Shown here: in pieces, positions 1-11,869 of the stretch | How the letters are laid out: each line of letters starts with the position of its first letter | How positions within the stretch are numbered: position 1 is the stretch's first letter | Source: Narthecium ossifragum | Lineage: Eukaryota > Streptophyta > Magnoliopsida > Dioscoreales > Nartheciaceae | Reading direction: 5' to 3' | Assembly: GCA_963920575.1 (NCBI GenBank) | Contig: OY986970.1 | Span: 23,877,274 to 23,941,273 of the forward strand | Length of the DNA stretch: 64,000 nt | The notes under the pieces: model-generated | Database searches by the model: none | Seen by the model: only the letters and a program-made list of their open reading frames with translations | What the model was told of the DNA's origin: nothing | Program-made: the position numbers and the translations under genes

Positions 1-663
1 TCCAAATGTTAAAATATTCTCATGCAGCCTAATTTCCAACAGAACAACTAATTATCTCTCTCCAAGGGGAAAAAGACCTTGTACTAAATGTCTTTAATCG
101 AGCTTATTTAATTGTGTCATATCCTATTTCTACTGTATGTTGTGATATATGTGCATATGCTGCAAGGAAGTTGTCATTAAAAACATGATAAGAGTTTTTA
201 TTCGCCGTACTCTCTTGAGCTATCCTATTTGAAATGAATATCCTTTCTCGATATAAATTTACATAAGTACTCTGATGCATGAAATGTAAGCTTGAATCTC
301 TGTTTACAATGCCAGACCTGCTAAGTAGTCAGAAGTTTTTTCATGTTGTGCTAGATGTAGTATTGCTGTAGTCATACTCTTCAGCACAGCCACCTTTTGT
401 GCCATATTAAGCTTCTTTGTGTATTCTTTCTTTTCGTCTTTGCTATTTACAAATTTGAGAGTCAAATTATAGATATAGTTGCTAATATGAATCCATCAAT
501 CATTCTTCTAGATCTGCATTGGAGGATTTAGAACTTACCGGCTCTCAGGGTATTGGCCTAATAATTAAGCTTACTCCGTTAAAACTGAATGTACTGCTTT
601 AACATGGGCATGAGACTGGATATCCTTGTCTAGGATTGTCATTCTCTAAGACTATAATTCCAT

Positions 664-948
664 TTGTTCTTATTGTATGATTGTTTGTGGAAATGTCCCA
701 TGGTGCATATGGCACTGGAAACAATGATTTGGAACTATCATATAGAAATTTCTCCAGGAATCTTCACCAAAGTTACTGAGAAATTAGTCAAAAACCCGAG
801 TCATTTCTACCTTGAATATGCCAAGTACTTGTTTCAGATTACTTCTAATGATGCGTTGTATAAGGTATGGAATCCGTATGCTGCTTTAGATTCTGCTACG
901 GAGGAAATCGATGCCAAAGCTCACCAAGGTAAAGCTCACTGCTACTAA
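664..948 (+). other. possible exon or short unrecognised ORF
   Basis: An open frame of 94 codons whose second half reads like ordinary soluble protein (PSHFYLEYAKYLFQITSND, then WNPYAALDSATEEIDAK). It ends at a plausible splice donor (CAAG/GTAAAG, about 928). The first codons are not a convincing start. If real it would be an internal exon of a gene extending left. I do not recognise the family and no neighbouring exon is evident, so it may be chance. Confidence 0.15.
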
Positions 949-1582
949 AATTTAAACTACAGTTTGAGTTGCTTTCTTGCTCCTATTGCCTAACAACTTC
1001 TCTTTATTTCTTTGTTCCATGATTATATCAAATATTGATTGGAGGTTCTTATATTCTTCACTTGGTCTGTTAAATTATGTTGTATTCCACTTTTCTGTCT
1101 TCTATCTGTAATAATGGACCAGTTTGATCATCTCCAGTAGAAGCACAACACCAGGAAACAAAAAATATTTAACCTTCTTCTCGGCCACATGACAATTTCT
1201 TGGTTTGTTACGCTGCAGCTGCAGGTTCTGCACTGATCCTATATTTTGAATTGAAGTCTGTCTTGCACTTCTAACATAAGTTTTAGGGATGTGATGCTGA
1301 CAAGGTGTGCCCTGCTCTTTGCTAATCTCACTTATGATGTTTTTGTTTAAGGCTGGTGCAATTGTCAGCAGGTGGAATTTTCTGAGGTAGTCCAAAGATT
1401 CCTAAGCGAAACTATGTTGAATTCTCTATTTAATAGCAATCTTTGCCAGAAACTGCTTCAGAAAGTTAGAATTCTTATTCTCAGAAAATGCAGCATGCAT
1501 ATTGATGGATAATGGCAATCATTTCTTGAAACACAGACATAGAGCATGCCTGCCTGTGTGGTAGCTAATTTTAGAGCATGGA

Positions 1583-1700
1583 TGACAATTTAAGTTTGCT
1601 GAGTACGTAAAGGTTTTCAGAAACAAGCATGCCCCATCACATGACAATTTAAGTTGGCTGACTACTTAAAGGTTTTCAGAAACAAGCATGCCCCATCACG
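1583..1700. repeat. two tandem copies of a 59-bp unit
   Basis: Copies 1583-1641 and 1642-1700 differ at only a few positions. Both begin TGACAATTTAAGTT and contain GGTTTTCAGAAACAAGCATG. This is a simple local duplication with no coding sense. Confidence 0.9.
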
Positions 1701-1825
1701 TAATATCTATCTCTATCATCATCTTTTATGAGCTTTGAATGTCATGACCCTCTGTACATTTGCGTGGGTACTCAGTCCATCTACGGTTTTTATTTTTGAT
1801 TTGTGGAGCCTATTATCCGAGGTTT

Positions 1826-1844
1826 GGGGGGGGGGGGGGGGGGG
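1826..1844. repeat. G19 homopolymer
   Basis: Nineteen consecutive G on the plus strand, flanked by AT-rich sequence. Exact length is likely uncertain in any assembly. Confidence 0.9.
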
Positions 1845-2969
1845 AATGCCCTACATTGACTTCTACAAATTTACAGGTATGTGCCCTCATCAGCTTCGGA
1901 AGCTGCACCTCGTCTTAAACTCTATTAATGCTCCAACATAATTCCTTACAATAAGCTGTTGTTACCAATACTCGAACTTGTGATCTCCACACTAGTCTAC
2001 ACTAGAAGTCACTTGTCTTACCACTAAAGTATGCATCCAAGTGCAGCCCAGCTGCCACTTCGACAAAATAGGCGTCACCCAAATTATGGAAAACTACTGA
2101 TGGGTCTATCGGGGAAAAAACCCAGCCATATTCAGTTTCTCTCTTTTGTAAGTAATTTATGGAATAAAGGTGATTACAAGCAGCATAGTTTCTGTGTTTT
2201 GCGGCTTTTGCCGACACCCATGTTCACGTTTTGTGCGTGCACGTGCGTGTGGGTGTTTTATTGAAAAAGGAATCGTCGGTGTGTGCAACTGTTTGCCTAT
2301 GTTGTCTGCTTTGCCTTGTACCTTATTAAGTTCTGAGCGCATTTACTTGTGATTGTGTGCCTATAGCGTGTTCATTGGCTTGCATGTCCTAACTTTGAGA
2401 AGAATATGTGTGCAGGAACTAGAAAAGCAGCGTTTTCTGAAATTTTTGATTTTCTATGCCATCTTAGCAAGGGTATGAAGCAACATGGCAAGCATGCCAT
2501 GGGAAATATTATGTTTGAAGATCATATCACCATTTCCTGCATGGATGACTTCTATATCCTGGATTTCTAATGGAATCATGTTTAAGGGACCAAAAAACAG
2601 TTCGGTTGCAGTTGGAAGCTTTCTGTTGGTAGGAGATAGAGATGGTGAATGAGGACAGAGTTGATCTCAGCCAAAAGCTTTTGAAGTCAAATTAGCAACC
2701 AGAAATATCTTATTTACGTTTTTCCTTTGTTTGAATTATGTTGTTGTCATTTAAAGACGAAAGCCGCCAAATGCTATCTTTTTAGCGTTGGTCCGAAGTT
2801 TGAAATCCCTTGGCTCAATCAATCGTAATCCTTGCCAGGTTATTTCGATCATATTACTCAAGATTTTAATTTTAACTGGTCTTCTTGAATTGGTGGGTAA
2901 GTTGCCTACTCTTGTTTCAACTGGTTTGTACATCTTTGAAATCGAATTGGATCTCTGTGGAGGAACTGC

Positions 2970-3298
2970 TCTTGAGAGGATCGATTTTGATCATCTTTTT
3001 CCTGTAATTAGTTGTGGCACAGTTAGACTCCCAAAGAAGGAAAATCGCAATAGGTGGCTCATAATGCTAGGGTATGAGAGATACACCCTAGAGTACCAGT
3101 AAAATGGACAGTGCACGGAAGCCGAAGGCGATTAAGTAATTTTGTACGGTCGGCTGATTTAAATATATCATGGAAACCCTAATGTGTAATTTTTGATCTA
3201 ATAGTGGACCCCCCTCTTTCTCTCAATAGACGATTTATCGAACCACGTAAATCTTTGTTTTTGTGTGATTTCTTCCGTGTTCTTGCTAGTCGCCAACA
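2970..3298 (+). repeat. probable end of a copia-type LTR (relic)
   Basis: The segment has the feel of the last part of a plant Ty1/copia LTR: CTCTTTCTCTC tract, CGTAAATCTTTG, TTTGTGTGATTTC, then CTAGTCGCCAACA ending in CA at 3298. No matching second LTR, primer site or coding remnant was found, and the candidate TGTTGG start near 2624 is not supported by a TSD. This is a weak call by resemblance. Confidence 0.25.
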
Positions 3299-4568
3299 TT
3301 GTCCCATCATCTCATGATTGCAAGGGATCAACGTCCTGCATCAAAAGTTAGGCCTAATGGCTGGATGGGTACAAGAAATATTAGCCAACAGAAAACCGTC
3401 TACTCCAAGGTATTACTAAGACCATATATTTAGATCACCAGCTACTTGAGAGATGCAATAAGAACGTGTCTAAAACTTGGGTATATGCTAAAACACAAGC
3501 TTTACACAATTTTCCAGTTCTTGCAAAAATTTCCCATAAAATGCTGCATTTATCTTGCACTACAGCTTGTTCCTCAACACCACTAAACATAGCAGATTGC
3601 GAAGACTCCTTCATCCCGATCATCATCCGCCCCTTCGGGGGGTTGCTGCTGCTGCTTTGAGGATGCAGCCACCAGCAGCTTCGGGCACTTGTTAATTGAT
3701 AGATTTCTAAGGCGTAGAAGAGCTTGCAAGCCTTTCAATGCCATCTTCTCTGAACAACCATATATTGATAAGTCCATGAGTGCTGTCAACTGAAGCACCA
3801 CCTCTTTCGGAAGGGATGTTATATGGGGACATTCACCTATCTCCAAAGACTTGAGAGAGGTGAGGTTTCGCGGGAAGCCTGGGATCCATCTGATGATCAG
3901 ACCACCGCATGATGAGAAGTCAAGGTATTGCAGGGATGAGGGAAGAGGGATGTCATCATCACCATGAATCATGATCTTCATTCACATTTCTGCAACCGAA
4001 TAGTCTCCAGATTTGAGAGGTGTTGGATATTGAACCAGCTTGGGAATCCGGCGCACCCGTATCCATTGATCTCCAGGAATTTGATATTGGGAAGTGGTTC
4101 CAAGCCTTCAAGCACCTCTTGGTCAGTGATCGGCAAGTTCATATTCCTTTCAGATGATGACCATGACAGCGCTAATCCATCAATGTGTGTCTTGTCTTTC
4201 AGATTAGCACAACATTCTCGAGGTTGCTTATTCGAAGATACCCACGAAGCTCATTCAAATCTTTCAATTCGGTGATCTCATTCAAATCGAGTGAGGTGAG
4301 TTTCGCTGACCGTGCTACTTGAAAATGTGTTTTGTAATATACTGTTAGCCGCCTCAGGTAAATCAAGTTGGAAATCCCATTTGGCATACTCTTAACTTTA
4401 CAATGTCGTGTATCTAAGAATCGAAGATTGTAAAGACGAAATAGGGATTCAGGCAGCTTATGAGTACCCCGATTATAAGAAATATCTAAGTATCAGAGAT
4501 ATTTTAAGTTTCCGATGCTCTCGAACAGCTCTTTGAGACCACGACACCTTATTGTCAACACACGTATG

Positions 4569-4967
4569 TGATAGGACTCGACGTTCTAGCAGAGTACCTA
4601 TACCAAATAGGCGCTACATGTAACCTGGTTTTGGGTTTGAGGAGTCTAGTAGGAGGAGTTTAGTATGATGGGTTGGAATCTATGTTTGAATTAGTAGTTA
4701 TCTTGTTTGTAGGAGGTCGAGTCAGGCGTCGGGTTGTGGCGTGCGGCTTAGGAGCCAAGTGGTCAGGGACTTAGTTGAGAGTAGGGTTTGCTGGGATTAT
4801 AAAAAGGGGAAGTTAGGGTTTGTATTCTTTTCATGCTATCATAATAAAAGAAGAAAAGGGTCATCTTCCAGCCATCAATTGGAAGCTTGGGGTTTTCTCT
4901 GCCATCAAGAGAGGAGAAACTATCTATCACACAAGAGGATCTCGTCTTCCTCGATAAGATCCTATCA
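4569..4967 (+). repeat. 5' LTR of gypsy-1, with TATA box
   Basis: Runs from TGATAGGACTCG to GATCCTATCA and is the partner of 9863-10261. A TATA-like TTATAAAAA at 4797-4805 probably marks the retroelement promoter, with AATAAAA near 4841 as a likely polyadenylation signal. The internal region begins 2 bp after the LTR with the primer site. Confidence 0.93.
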
Positions 4968-4969
4968 AG

Positions 4970-4984
4970 TGGTACCAGAGCCAT
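4970..4984 (+). promoter_or_regulatory. primer binding site of gypsy-1
   Basis: TGGTACCAGAGCC starts 2 bp after the 5' LTR. It matches the usual plant primer site TGGTATCAGAGC, complementary to the 3' end of initiator methionine tRNA, with one substitution. Confidence 0.88.
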
Positions 4985-4997
4985 CGTTCCTGCGAAG

Positions 4998-6149
4998 ATG
5001 ACGCAAAAGGATCAGATCAATGCATTGGAAGCGGAGATTACCATCGTCAAGGCTTCGATAGAAGGATTGGCGTCTACCCTCCAGGCTCAGGATAGCAACG
5101 TCCAGGGATCGTTGCAGAAGATGGAACGGGCAGCAAGGGAGCAGCAGATGCTGGCGGACGAACGACAGCGCCAGATGGATGCACGCATGGGGGGAATCGA
5201 AGGGGCCATCCATGACTTGACGAAGGCTTTGGGAAAAATCAAAAGTGAAACAGGGGATGAGGAGAAGATGTCGAGGTCGTGGCCAAGAGGAAGGGGGCCG
5301 GACTCCAGACGCCGGTGGCGCACGCGGACACCGGAAAAGGAGGAGTGGGACCGCAGGCGGCTGGACGGTCCAATGATCCGGCTGGATTTTCCAAAGTTTT
5401 CCGGTGAAGATTCGGTGGTGTGGCTCAACCGGGTGGAGCAGTTCTTCGTCATGAACAATACGGCGGATCACCGGCGACTTCACTGGGCTTCCTTTCACCT
5501 GGAAGGAAAAGCTAATCAATGGTGGCAATGGTTGCAGCGGGTGTACCAAGAAGCAGAGAAGGAGATAACTTGGGAGTCCTTCACGGAGGACTTCTTGGTG
5601 CGATTTGGACCAGTCGCGTACATCCGGGAGGATGAGGCGCTCATGCAAATCCGACAGCAGGGGTCTTTTGAAGCCTACCTTGATGAGTTCGAAGGCTTGG
5701 CGAACAGAGTACGGGGATGGACACAGGCGGCACTGGTCAGAGCTTTTCTCCGAGGCTTGAAAGAGGACGTCGCCGACGAGGTGCGAGTCTGGGAGCCAGC
5801 CACCCTACAAGAAACCATCAAGTGGGCGAAATTGATTGAGGAGAAGCTGATGAATCAACGATGGCGACCTCGACTGGACGGCAACCGACCATTCAGCCGA
5901 TCATCACCGGTCATAGGCACGTCCACGAGGGTTCTTGGGACGGCGATGGGAGGGCAGGCAGCAGCAAGGACCAGGTTCGCCCCAACACCGCCGGGTCGAC
6001 CAAGCCCAACCATACGCCGGCTGTCATGGGAGGAGATGCAAAAGCGGCGAGAGAAGGGACTGTGCTTCAATTGTGAGGAACGATTCGTGCCCGGCCACAA
6101 GTGCCAAAAACCCCAGCCTTTTTTGGTTGAAGTCGATGAGGAGGAATGA
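4998..6149 (+). pseudogene. gag: gypsy-1 Gag
   Basis: Structural protein of the element. ATG at 4998 (MTQKDQ) is the natural start because the open frame upstream lies in the LTR and primer site. Order: N-terminal coiled-coil-like stretch (about 1-85), an Arg-rich patch, the retrotransposon Gag core (WLNRVEQFF to VRAFLRGLKEDV), then a Cys/His knuckle CFNCEERFVPGHKC of the non-canonical spacing common in this clade. It ends at TGA 6147-6149, but the same frame continues directly into protease. Gag and Pol were therefore probably one polyprotein in the ancestor, and the TGA is most simply a mutated CGA. Confidence 0.85.
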
Positions 6150-8450
6150 GTGGATCAAGCGACAGAGGAGGGGGATGTAGAGGTAGAGGCCGAAGGGTAT
6201 GAAGCTGAGGGCCAAACTGATCCAGCAATATCTTTACATGCGTTGACAGGATACTCAGGGCCACGCATGATGCGAGTAATCGGTCGGGTCGGGAAGCAAC
6301 AGGTCACAGTTCTAATTGACAGTGGGTCAACCCATAATTTTATCAGTAACGACATGGCTGAGAAGGTTGGGTTAGTTGTCACGCCAGTCAAGGAGTTCGC
6401 GGTGAAGGTCGCCAACGGGGAACGACTCCAGTGTCGAGAACGGTTTGACGCAGTCACCATCAGATTGCAGGGGTACGAGTTTCAAATCACCCTATATGCT
6501 ATTCCTCTGAAGGGGTTGGATGTGGTACTGGGAGTAGACTGGCTGGCCAGCCTAGGGGATGTGATCTACAACTGGAAGGCGATGTCGATGAGCTTTGAGA
6601 GGAGCGGCGTACACTATACTATTACCACTGACAAAATTACAGCACCCCAGATCACCTCCAGTTGTGGGATTGAGAGGGATTTCCGTGGGGGTGTGGAGTT
6701 ATTTGGCTTGCAGGTAGTGCCGACGGGGGACGGTGGACCGGAGCGACGGACAGAGCAACCAGCGGAGGTACAAGAAATTTTGATGGAGTTCGCGGTGGTC
6801 TTAGGGGAGCCCAAGGAACTACCACCTCAGAGAGATCACGTCCATCGAATACCACTAGCTGATGGAACCGGTCCAGTCAATGTCCGACCATACCGGTATG
6901 CTCATTATCAAAAAAATTAGATTGAGCGACAGGTGTCAGAAATGTTGAAGGCCGGACTTATCAGACCCAGTAACAGCCCATTCTCTTCACCGGTATTGCT
7001 CGTTAAGAAGAAGGATGGCATGTGGAGATTTTGCACAGATTACCAAGGTCTGAATGCAGTCACCATCAAAGACCGGTTTCCCATTCCCACAGTCGATGAC
7101 ATGATCGATGAGCTGCATGGCGTGCAATATTTTTCCAAGTTGGACTTAAGAGCCGGGTACCATCAGATACGAGTCCATGAGGAGGACATCCACAAAACCG
7201 CATTTCGTACTCACAGCGGTCATTATGAGTACCTCGCCATGCCGTTTGGGCTGTGCAACGCGCCGACAACATTCCAGGCGGCCATGAACTCGCTCTTCCA
7301 ACCCTATTTGCGGCGGTTTATTTTGGTGTTCTTCGATGATATTCTGCTGTATAGCAAGGCTTGGGCGGAACACCTACAACATCTGAGGTTAGTACTGGAC
7401 ATTTTTGCCAGCAACCAAATTTTTATTAAACCTTCGAAGTGTGCATTTGCTGACACAGAAGTGGAGTACTTGGGTCATATAATTACCGGCAAGGGGGTCC
7501 AAGCCGACCCGAAAAAGATAGATGCCATGAAGCATTGGCCGATCCCTAAGACAGTAACGGAACTACGGGGATTCCTGGGGCTAACAGGGTATTATCGCAA
7601 GTTTGTCAAGGACTACGGAAGGATCGCCGCGCCGTTAACAAGGTTGTTGAAGAAGGGCCAGTTTCGATGGAGTGTGGAGGCTACGGCGGCTTTCGAAGCG
7701 TTAAAGGTAGCCATGTCCACTACACCACTGCTTGCGCTACCAGACTTCTCCGACACATTCGTCGTGGAGACCGATGCCTCTGGGGAGGGCATCGGCGCGG
7801 TATTAATACAGAAGGGACGACCCATTGCTTATCTCAGTAAGGCTATCGCACCAACAAAGAAATCTTGGTCGGCCTATGCGAAGGAAATGCTAGCAGTCAT
7901 GGAGGCAATAAGAGTCTGGAGGCCATATCTGATGGGGCGACGGTTCATCATCAAAACAGATCAGAAAAGCCTCAAATATTTTTTGGAGCAGAGAGTGGTT
8001 ACCCCAGAACAGCAGAAATGGGTAACAAAGCTGTTGGGATATGAGTACGAAATCCGCTATAACCCAGGGAAAGAGAACAGAGTGGCCGATGCATTATCCC
8101 GAAGGATGGGTGAGGAAGGTGCACAAACAGGGGAGGTCCAAGGTGAAGGAACACAAACAGGGGAGGTCCAATATGAAGGAAACCAAACAGGGGAGGTCCA
8201 AGCTATGTCAGCGCCAACAGCCGCGATTTGGGAAGACTTGCGATCCGCAAACGTGACGGATCCATATCTGCAAGGATTACGGTGGCGGATTGAGGAGACC
8301 GGAACCCCGGCGCACCTCACGGGGGGCTTGGATTTGGTGGGCGCCGTGGGCTTGGGGTCGGCAACGGCTGCCTCACCACCAACGGAAGAGGCCACGGAGG
8401 TCGGAGCCGCTGATCCGACAGGAGGCGCGATGAATGGGGAACAAGTGTGA
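6150..8450 (+). pseudogene. pol: gypsy-1 Pol: protease, reverse transcriptase, RNase H
   Basis: Continues the Gag frame. The aspartic protease has VLIDSGSTHNFIS (about 6310-6350). RT starts near 6935 (LIRPSNSPFSSPVLLVKKKD) with catalytic box FFDD at about 7328-7339 and the usual MPFGLCNAPTTFQ before it. RNase H follows (ETDASGEGIGAVL, AYLSKAI, ending VADALSRR near 8105). Stops are TAG at 6918 (glutamate expected in the NEIE-type motif) and TGA at 8448. Between RNase H and integrase lie three 24-30-bp tandem repeats encoding QTGEVQ (about 8118-8205), an unusual linker. No frameshift is seen. Confidence 0.9.
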
Positions 8451-9917
8451 CGGGGGTTATCGTTGAAGGACGGCATGGTCTGCAAGGAGGGTAGGGTTGT
8501 TGTACCATCGGGATCTGAGATAAGGCAGCGGTTGTTGATGGAAGTCCATGATTCACCGGTAGGGGGGCATTTCGGATTTCTGAGAACATATAAGAGGTTG
8601 GAGCAAAATTTATGGTGGGAAGGAATTCGACGGGATGTGAAGCTACATGTGGCCGCTTGTGATGTCTGCCAGAGGAACAAGAGTGAGACTCGGAGCCCAG
8701 CCGGGTTACTGCACCCACTGCCTGTACCACAGCGAGTTTGGGAGGAGATAACAATGGACTTCATTGAAGGGTTGCTGAAGTCATCAGGAAAGGAGGTGGT
8801 GATGGTTGTTGTAGATAGGCTAACCAAGTATGCACACTTCATCGCCTTGAACCATCCATATATGGCTACTGGAGTGGCTGCAGCCTTTATACAACAAATA
8901 GTTCGACTACATGGCATTCCAACCTCCATCGTCAGTGATCGAGATCGGGTCTTTATGAGTCGTTTCTGGCAGGAGTTCTTTAAGATGCAAGGGACGAAAC
9001 TGAAGATGAGTTTCGCATATCACCCGCAGACGAATGGACAGACAGAGGTCGTTAATCGCTGCTTGGAACAATATCTCCGATGCTTTACTAGCCAAAATCC
9101 GAGCAAGTGGTCGGCGTTTCTTCCTTGGGCCGAGTATTGGTATAACACATCATATCACAGTTCCACTGGAATGACGCCTTTTCAAGCTCTGTATGGCTGA
9201 CCTCCACCAGGAATTCCACATTATGTGCCGGGTGTGTCTCCAGTTGCGGAAGTGGATAAGGAATTGGGTGACAGAGACGAGGTATTGAAGCTCTTAAAAG
9301 ACAACTTATACAAGTCTATTAATCGAACCCGTCAGCTTGCAGACGTGCACCGGAGGAAGGAGGAATTCGATGTTGGCGATTGGGTATATCTGCGGTTACA
9401 ACCTTACCGCCAAGGTTCAGTCTTCCGACGGGTTCATCAGAAGCTTGCTAATCGGTATTTTGGGCCTTATCAAATTGAAGCCAAGGTGGGACCAGTTGCC
9501 TAATTTTCCATCTCCAGGGGAAAACACTATTATCTCCTATCAGATAACAAGTTGTTGCTGCTAGAAGAAGCCAAAATTCACCCAGTGTTTCATGTGTCGC
9601 TGCTATGACGTAGAGTGGGAAAGGAGGTGCCAATAACGACGGAGGTTCCACCATGCACGGATGAAGGGATACCGTCCTTGGAGCCGCAAGAAGTTCTAGA
9701 TTATCGCTGGGTGAAGCAAGGCCGAAGGTATGTAGCCGAAGCGTTAGTGCGTTGGAAATCATTGGGTGTCGAAGACTCTACTTGGGAAGAGGTCGATGCA
9801 CTACGGCGGCAATTCCCTGTACTGGACCTTGAGGACAAGGTCTGTCTTCCAGGGGGAGGGAATGATAGGACTCGGCGTTCTAGCCGAGTACCTATACCAA
9901 ATAGGCACTACATGTAA
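8451..9917 (+). pseudogene. pol: gypsy-1 Pol: integrase and chromodomain
   Basis: The integrase zinc domain (H...H...CDVCQ, 8540-8680) is followed by the catalytic core: Asp in MDFIEG (about 8758), Asp in IVSDRDR (about 8934), Glu in GQTEVVNR (about 9046). The C-terminal region has the GDWVYLRLQPYR motif, then HPVFHVSLL. The tail resembles a chromodomain (YVAEALVRWKSLG, STWEEVDALRRQFP, about 9728-9815), which in chromoviruses directs insertion to particular chromatin. The frame runs 55 bp into the 3' LTR. Stops at 9198 (TGA for Arg in ALYGRPP), 9501 (TAA) and 9606 (TGA) kill it. Confidence 0.88.
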
Positions 9918-10261
9918 CCTGGTTTTGGGTTTGAGGAGTCTAGCAGGAGGAGTCTAGTATGATGGGTTGGAATCTATGTTTGAATTAGTAGTTATCTTGT
10001 TTGTAGGAGGTCGAGTCAGGCGCCGGGTTGTGGCGTGCGGCTTAGGAGCCAAGTGGTCAGGGACTTAGTTGAGAGTAGGGTTTGCTGGGATTATAAAAAG
10101 GGTAAGTTAGGGTTTGTATTCTTTTCATGCTATCATAATAAAAGAAGAAAAGGGTCATCTTCCAGCCATCAATTGGAAGCTTGGGGTTTCTTCTGCCATC
10201 AAGAGAGGAGAAACTATCTATCACACAAGAGGATCTCGTCTTCCTCGATAAGATCCTATCA
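9863..10261 (+). repeat. 3' LTR of gypsy-1
   Basis: Same length as the 5' LTR. It is preceded by a polypurine tract (AGGGGGAGGGAA, 9851-9862) and followed by the TSD GTATG. Confidence 0.93.
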
Positions 10262-10866
10262 GTATGCTTGTTAATTTTGTGAATAACTCATGCAAAGCTT
10301 TGCAACTGGACTCAACATTTCTTTCTATGACAAGGGTTCGTAGTTTCTTAAACTTGCACACATCTGGCTCCAACTTGTGTATTGATAGATGTCGAATCGC
10401 AATAGAGAAACATTTTAACTTGTCATGCGCCACTCGGCGACACTCTTCAATAGAGACATCTTGTGCTAGATCATGTAATAAGTCATGAACTTTATACTGA
10501 CCAATCGTATCTCCAGGCTAAAAAATGATCGGTTGACTAGATCATTGCACTAGTGGTTGCCCATATCTTTCGGACGCTTACTTGCCTCGGCCTTAATAAA
10601 ACCGCGTGCCATCCACATCAATACTAGCCATTCTTCTTCGAATCGGTAACCTTTTGGAAACAAAGAGCAACAAGCAAAGCACTGCTGCAAGTGCCCAGGT
10701 AGATGTTTATAACTCAACTCTAGCACTGGCATGATGTCATGTTGGTCATGTCGTAGTTTCCATATTTCACTATTCATAATGCTTCTCCAATGTTTTTCAT
10801 CCAACTCGCACCTTAGCAAACCTCCCAGCATCTTTGCAGCCAAGTAAGTTGATGTGGCATATTATT

Positions 10867-11852
10867 ACATGTATGTATTCTTATTTATGTGCGTGTGAGT
10901 ATGCATGCATTTGATTACATTAGAAGCATAAGGTTAATACGTGGGCGAATAGAGGTTTCGCTGATCCGAGGGCTTGGGCAACTCAGATCTAACTCTAGGA
11001 CCGAGGCTGGGTAGTAAGGTTTAGGGCGCGATTGTATTTTCGAGATCTCTGTATTTTCGAGGTAAATATCTAGTTGGCTATAATTGCGTTGATTGAGGTC
11101 GTGTCGATTCTCTAAGGCCAAATGCTAAGGATGGTTGTCAATGCGTTCCCGACGTGGTCCCCAAGCATGGGAATCATGCTGCGTAAGGGTGATCCTGTAT
11201 GTTATTGTTCCGCTATCTCTTGGTAACATGTTCAAGAGAGATGTTTCATGACAGGAGCCCTTGAAGCATCGATGGGGTTATGGGACCTCTTGTCATACCA
11301 TAGACTTAGGTAGAGAGGCGACATTGTTGTTGTTCCCTTCATTCAGTGTGACGTAGAGTAGAACCCTAATGAGTTTATTGCTTACTCCTACCCATACCGT
11401 GTTTTGCACGTGCAAGCGTCAGCACTTCTTCCGTACTCATAGCTGGACAGGCGTTTGGCGGTGCTTCAACCTCTGGAGGTGCTTGAGGATCCTAGGGTCT
11501 ACTTTTGTATTTTGACAGTTGTATGAATGTTTAATTTCCCTATTTAAGGATTTTGCTATATGTACATACAAGTATTTGAGCTTTGAAATTAGTTTGTATA
11601 AATTGATGTTGTATCAGAAGTATTGTATTATATTTGGCTATCGAATTAAGTTTGTAGTGGTATTAGTGGAATTGTGTTACATTTCATATGTATGAATTGA
11701 TTTGATTAATTGCTAGAATTATTGATTGACCCCAGAATTAAAATTGTTCAAATTACATGTGAAAATTATATATTGTGCACTAGGTTGAACTGGACATGTT
11801 TAGGGTTGGCTCACGCCACAACCCAGATGGGTTTTCTGGGTCGGGTATGACA
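10867..11852 (+). mobile_element. diverged Tekay-type LTR relic
   Basis: Resembles the middle and end of the Tekay LTRs at 34185 and 25370. It shares landmarks in the same order: GCATTTGATTACATTAG, a CTAGGACCGAGGCTGGGT-like block, CGTGTTTTGCACGTGCA, and an ending GGGTCGGGTATGACA matching the family end GGGTCGGGGCGCGACA. The start is not clear. It abuts the truncated NLR, so its arrival or a later deletion may have removed the NB-ARC part of that gene. Confidence 0.65.
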
Positions 11853-11869
11853 AAAATATCCAGGAGAAA

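Larger units (their letters stand above)
1..3580. other. AT-rich stretch with no recognised gene
   Basis: No ORF here matches a family I recognise, and none is long. The stretch holds a two-copy direct repeat (1583-1700), a 19-G run (1826-1844) and, near its end, a segment resembling the 3' end of a copia LTR. It may be intronic or intergenic DNA of a gene left of the window. Nothing firmer can be supported. Confidence 0.5.
4569..10261 (+). mobile_element. complete Ty3/gypsy chromovirus (gypsy-1) inside the NLR relic
   Basis: Two 399-bp LTRs (4569-4967 and 9863-10261) both start TGATAGGA and end TCCTATCA, a perfect 8-bp inverted repeat. They are flanked by the 5-bp TSD GTATG (4564-4568 and 10262-10266). 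Between them lie an initiator-Met-type primer site, gag, protease, RT, RNase H, integrase and a chromodomain-like C-terminus in one unbroken frame, interrupted only by stop codons. By eye the LTRs differ at about 9 positions (about 2.3%), suggesting a fairly young insertion. Domain order PR-RT-RH-IN-chromodomain places it in the chromoviruses. It is defective because of six in-frame stops. Confidence 0.95.
3583..10850 (-). pseudogene. NLR (NB-LRR) resistance-gene pseudogene, split by a gypsy element
   Basis: The minus strand encodes the C-terminal half of a plant NLR. Reading down from 10850: the tail of the GLPLA motif (AAKMLGGLL), the ARC2 region (LSYKHLPGHLQQCFACCSLFP, about 10640-10720), a region matching NDLVNRSFF, an MHD-like motif VHDLLHDLAQ (about 10470), then LRRs up to 10267. 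The frame resumes at 4568, beyond the inserted retrotransposon, with IRVLTIRCRGLKELFESIG. LRRs continue to a stop near 3583 (SLEIGECPHITSLP, LRNLSINKCPKLLV). The P-loop and the rest of NB-ARC are missing beyond 10850. Further damage: a stop after the KDMGNH segment, a frameshift near 10500, and a TGA where LRYLDIS is expected (CGA to TGA). Not functional. Confidence 0.88.

Noticed and set aside
4965..5648. 227-codon minus-strand ORF across gypsy-1 gag
   Set aside because: Antisense shadow of the gag frame; its composition mirrors the Gag codons and it resembles no protein family.
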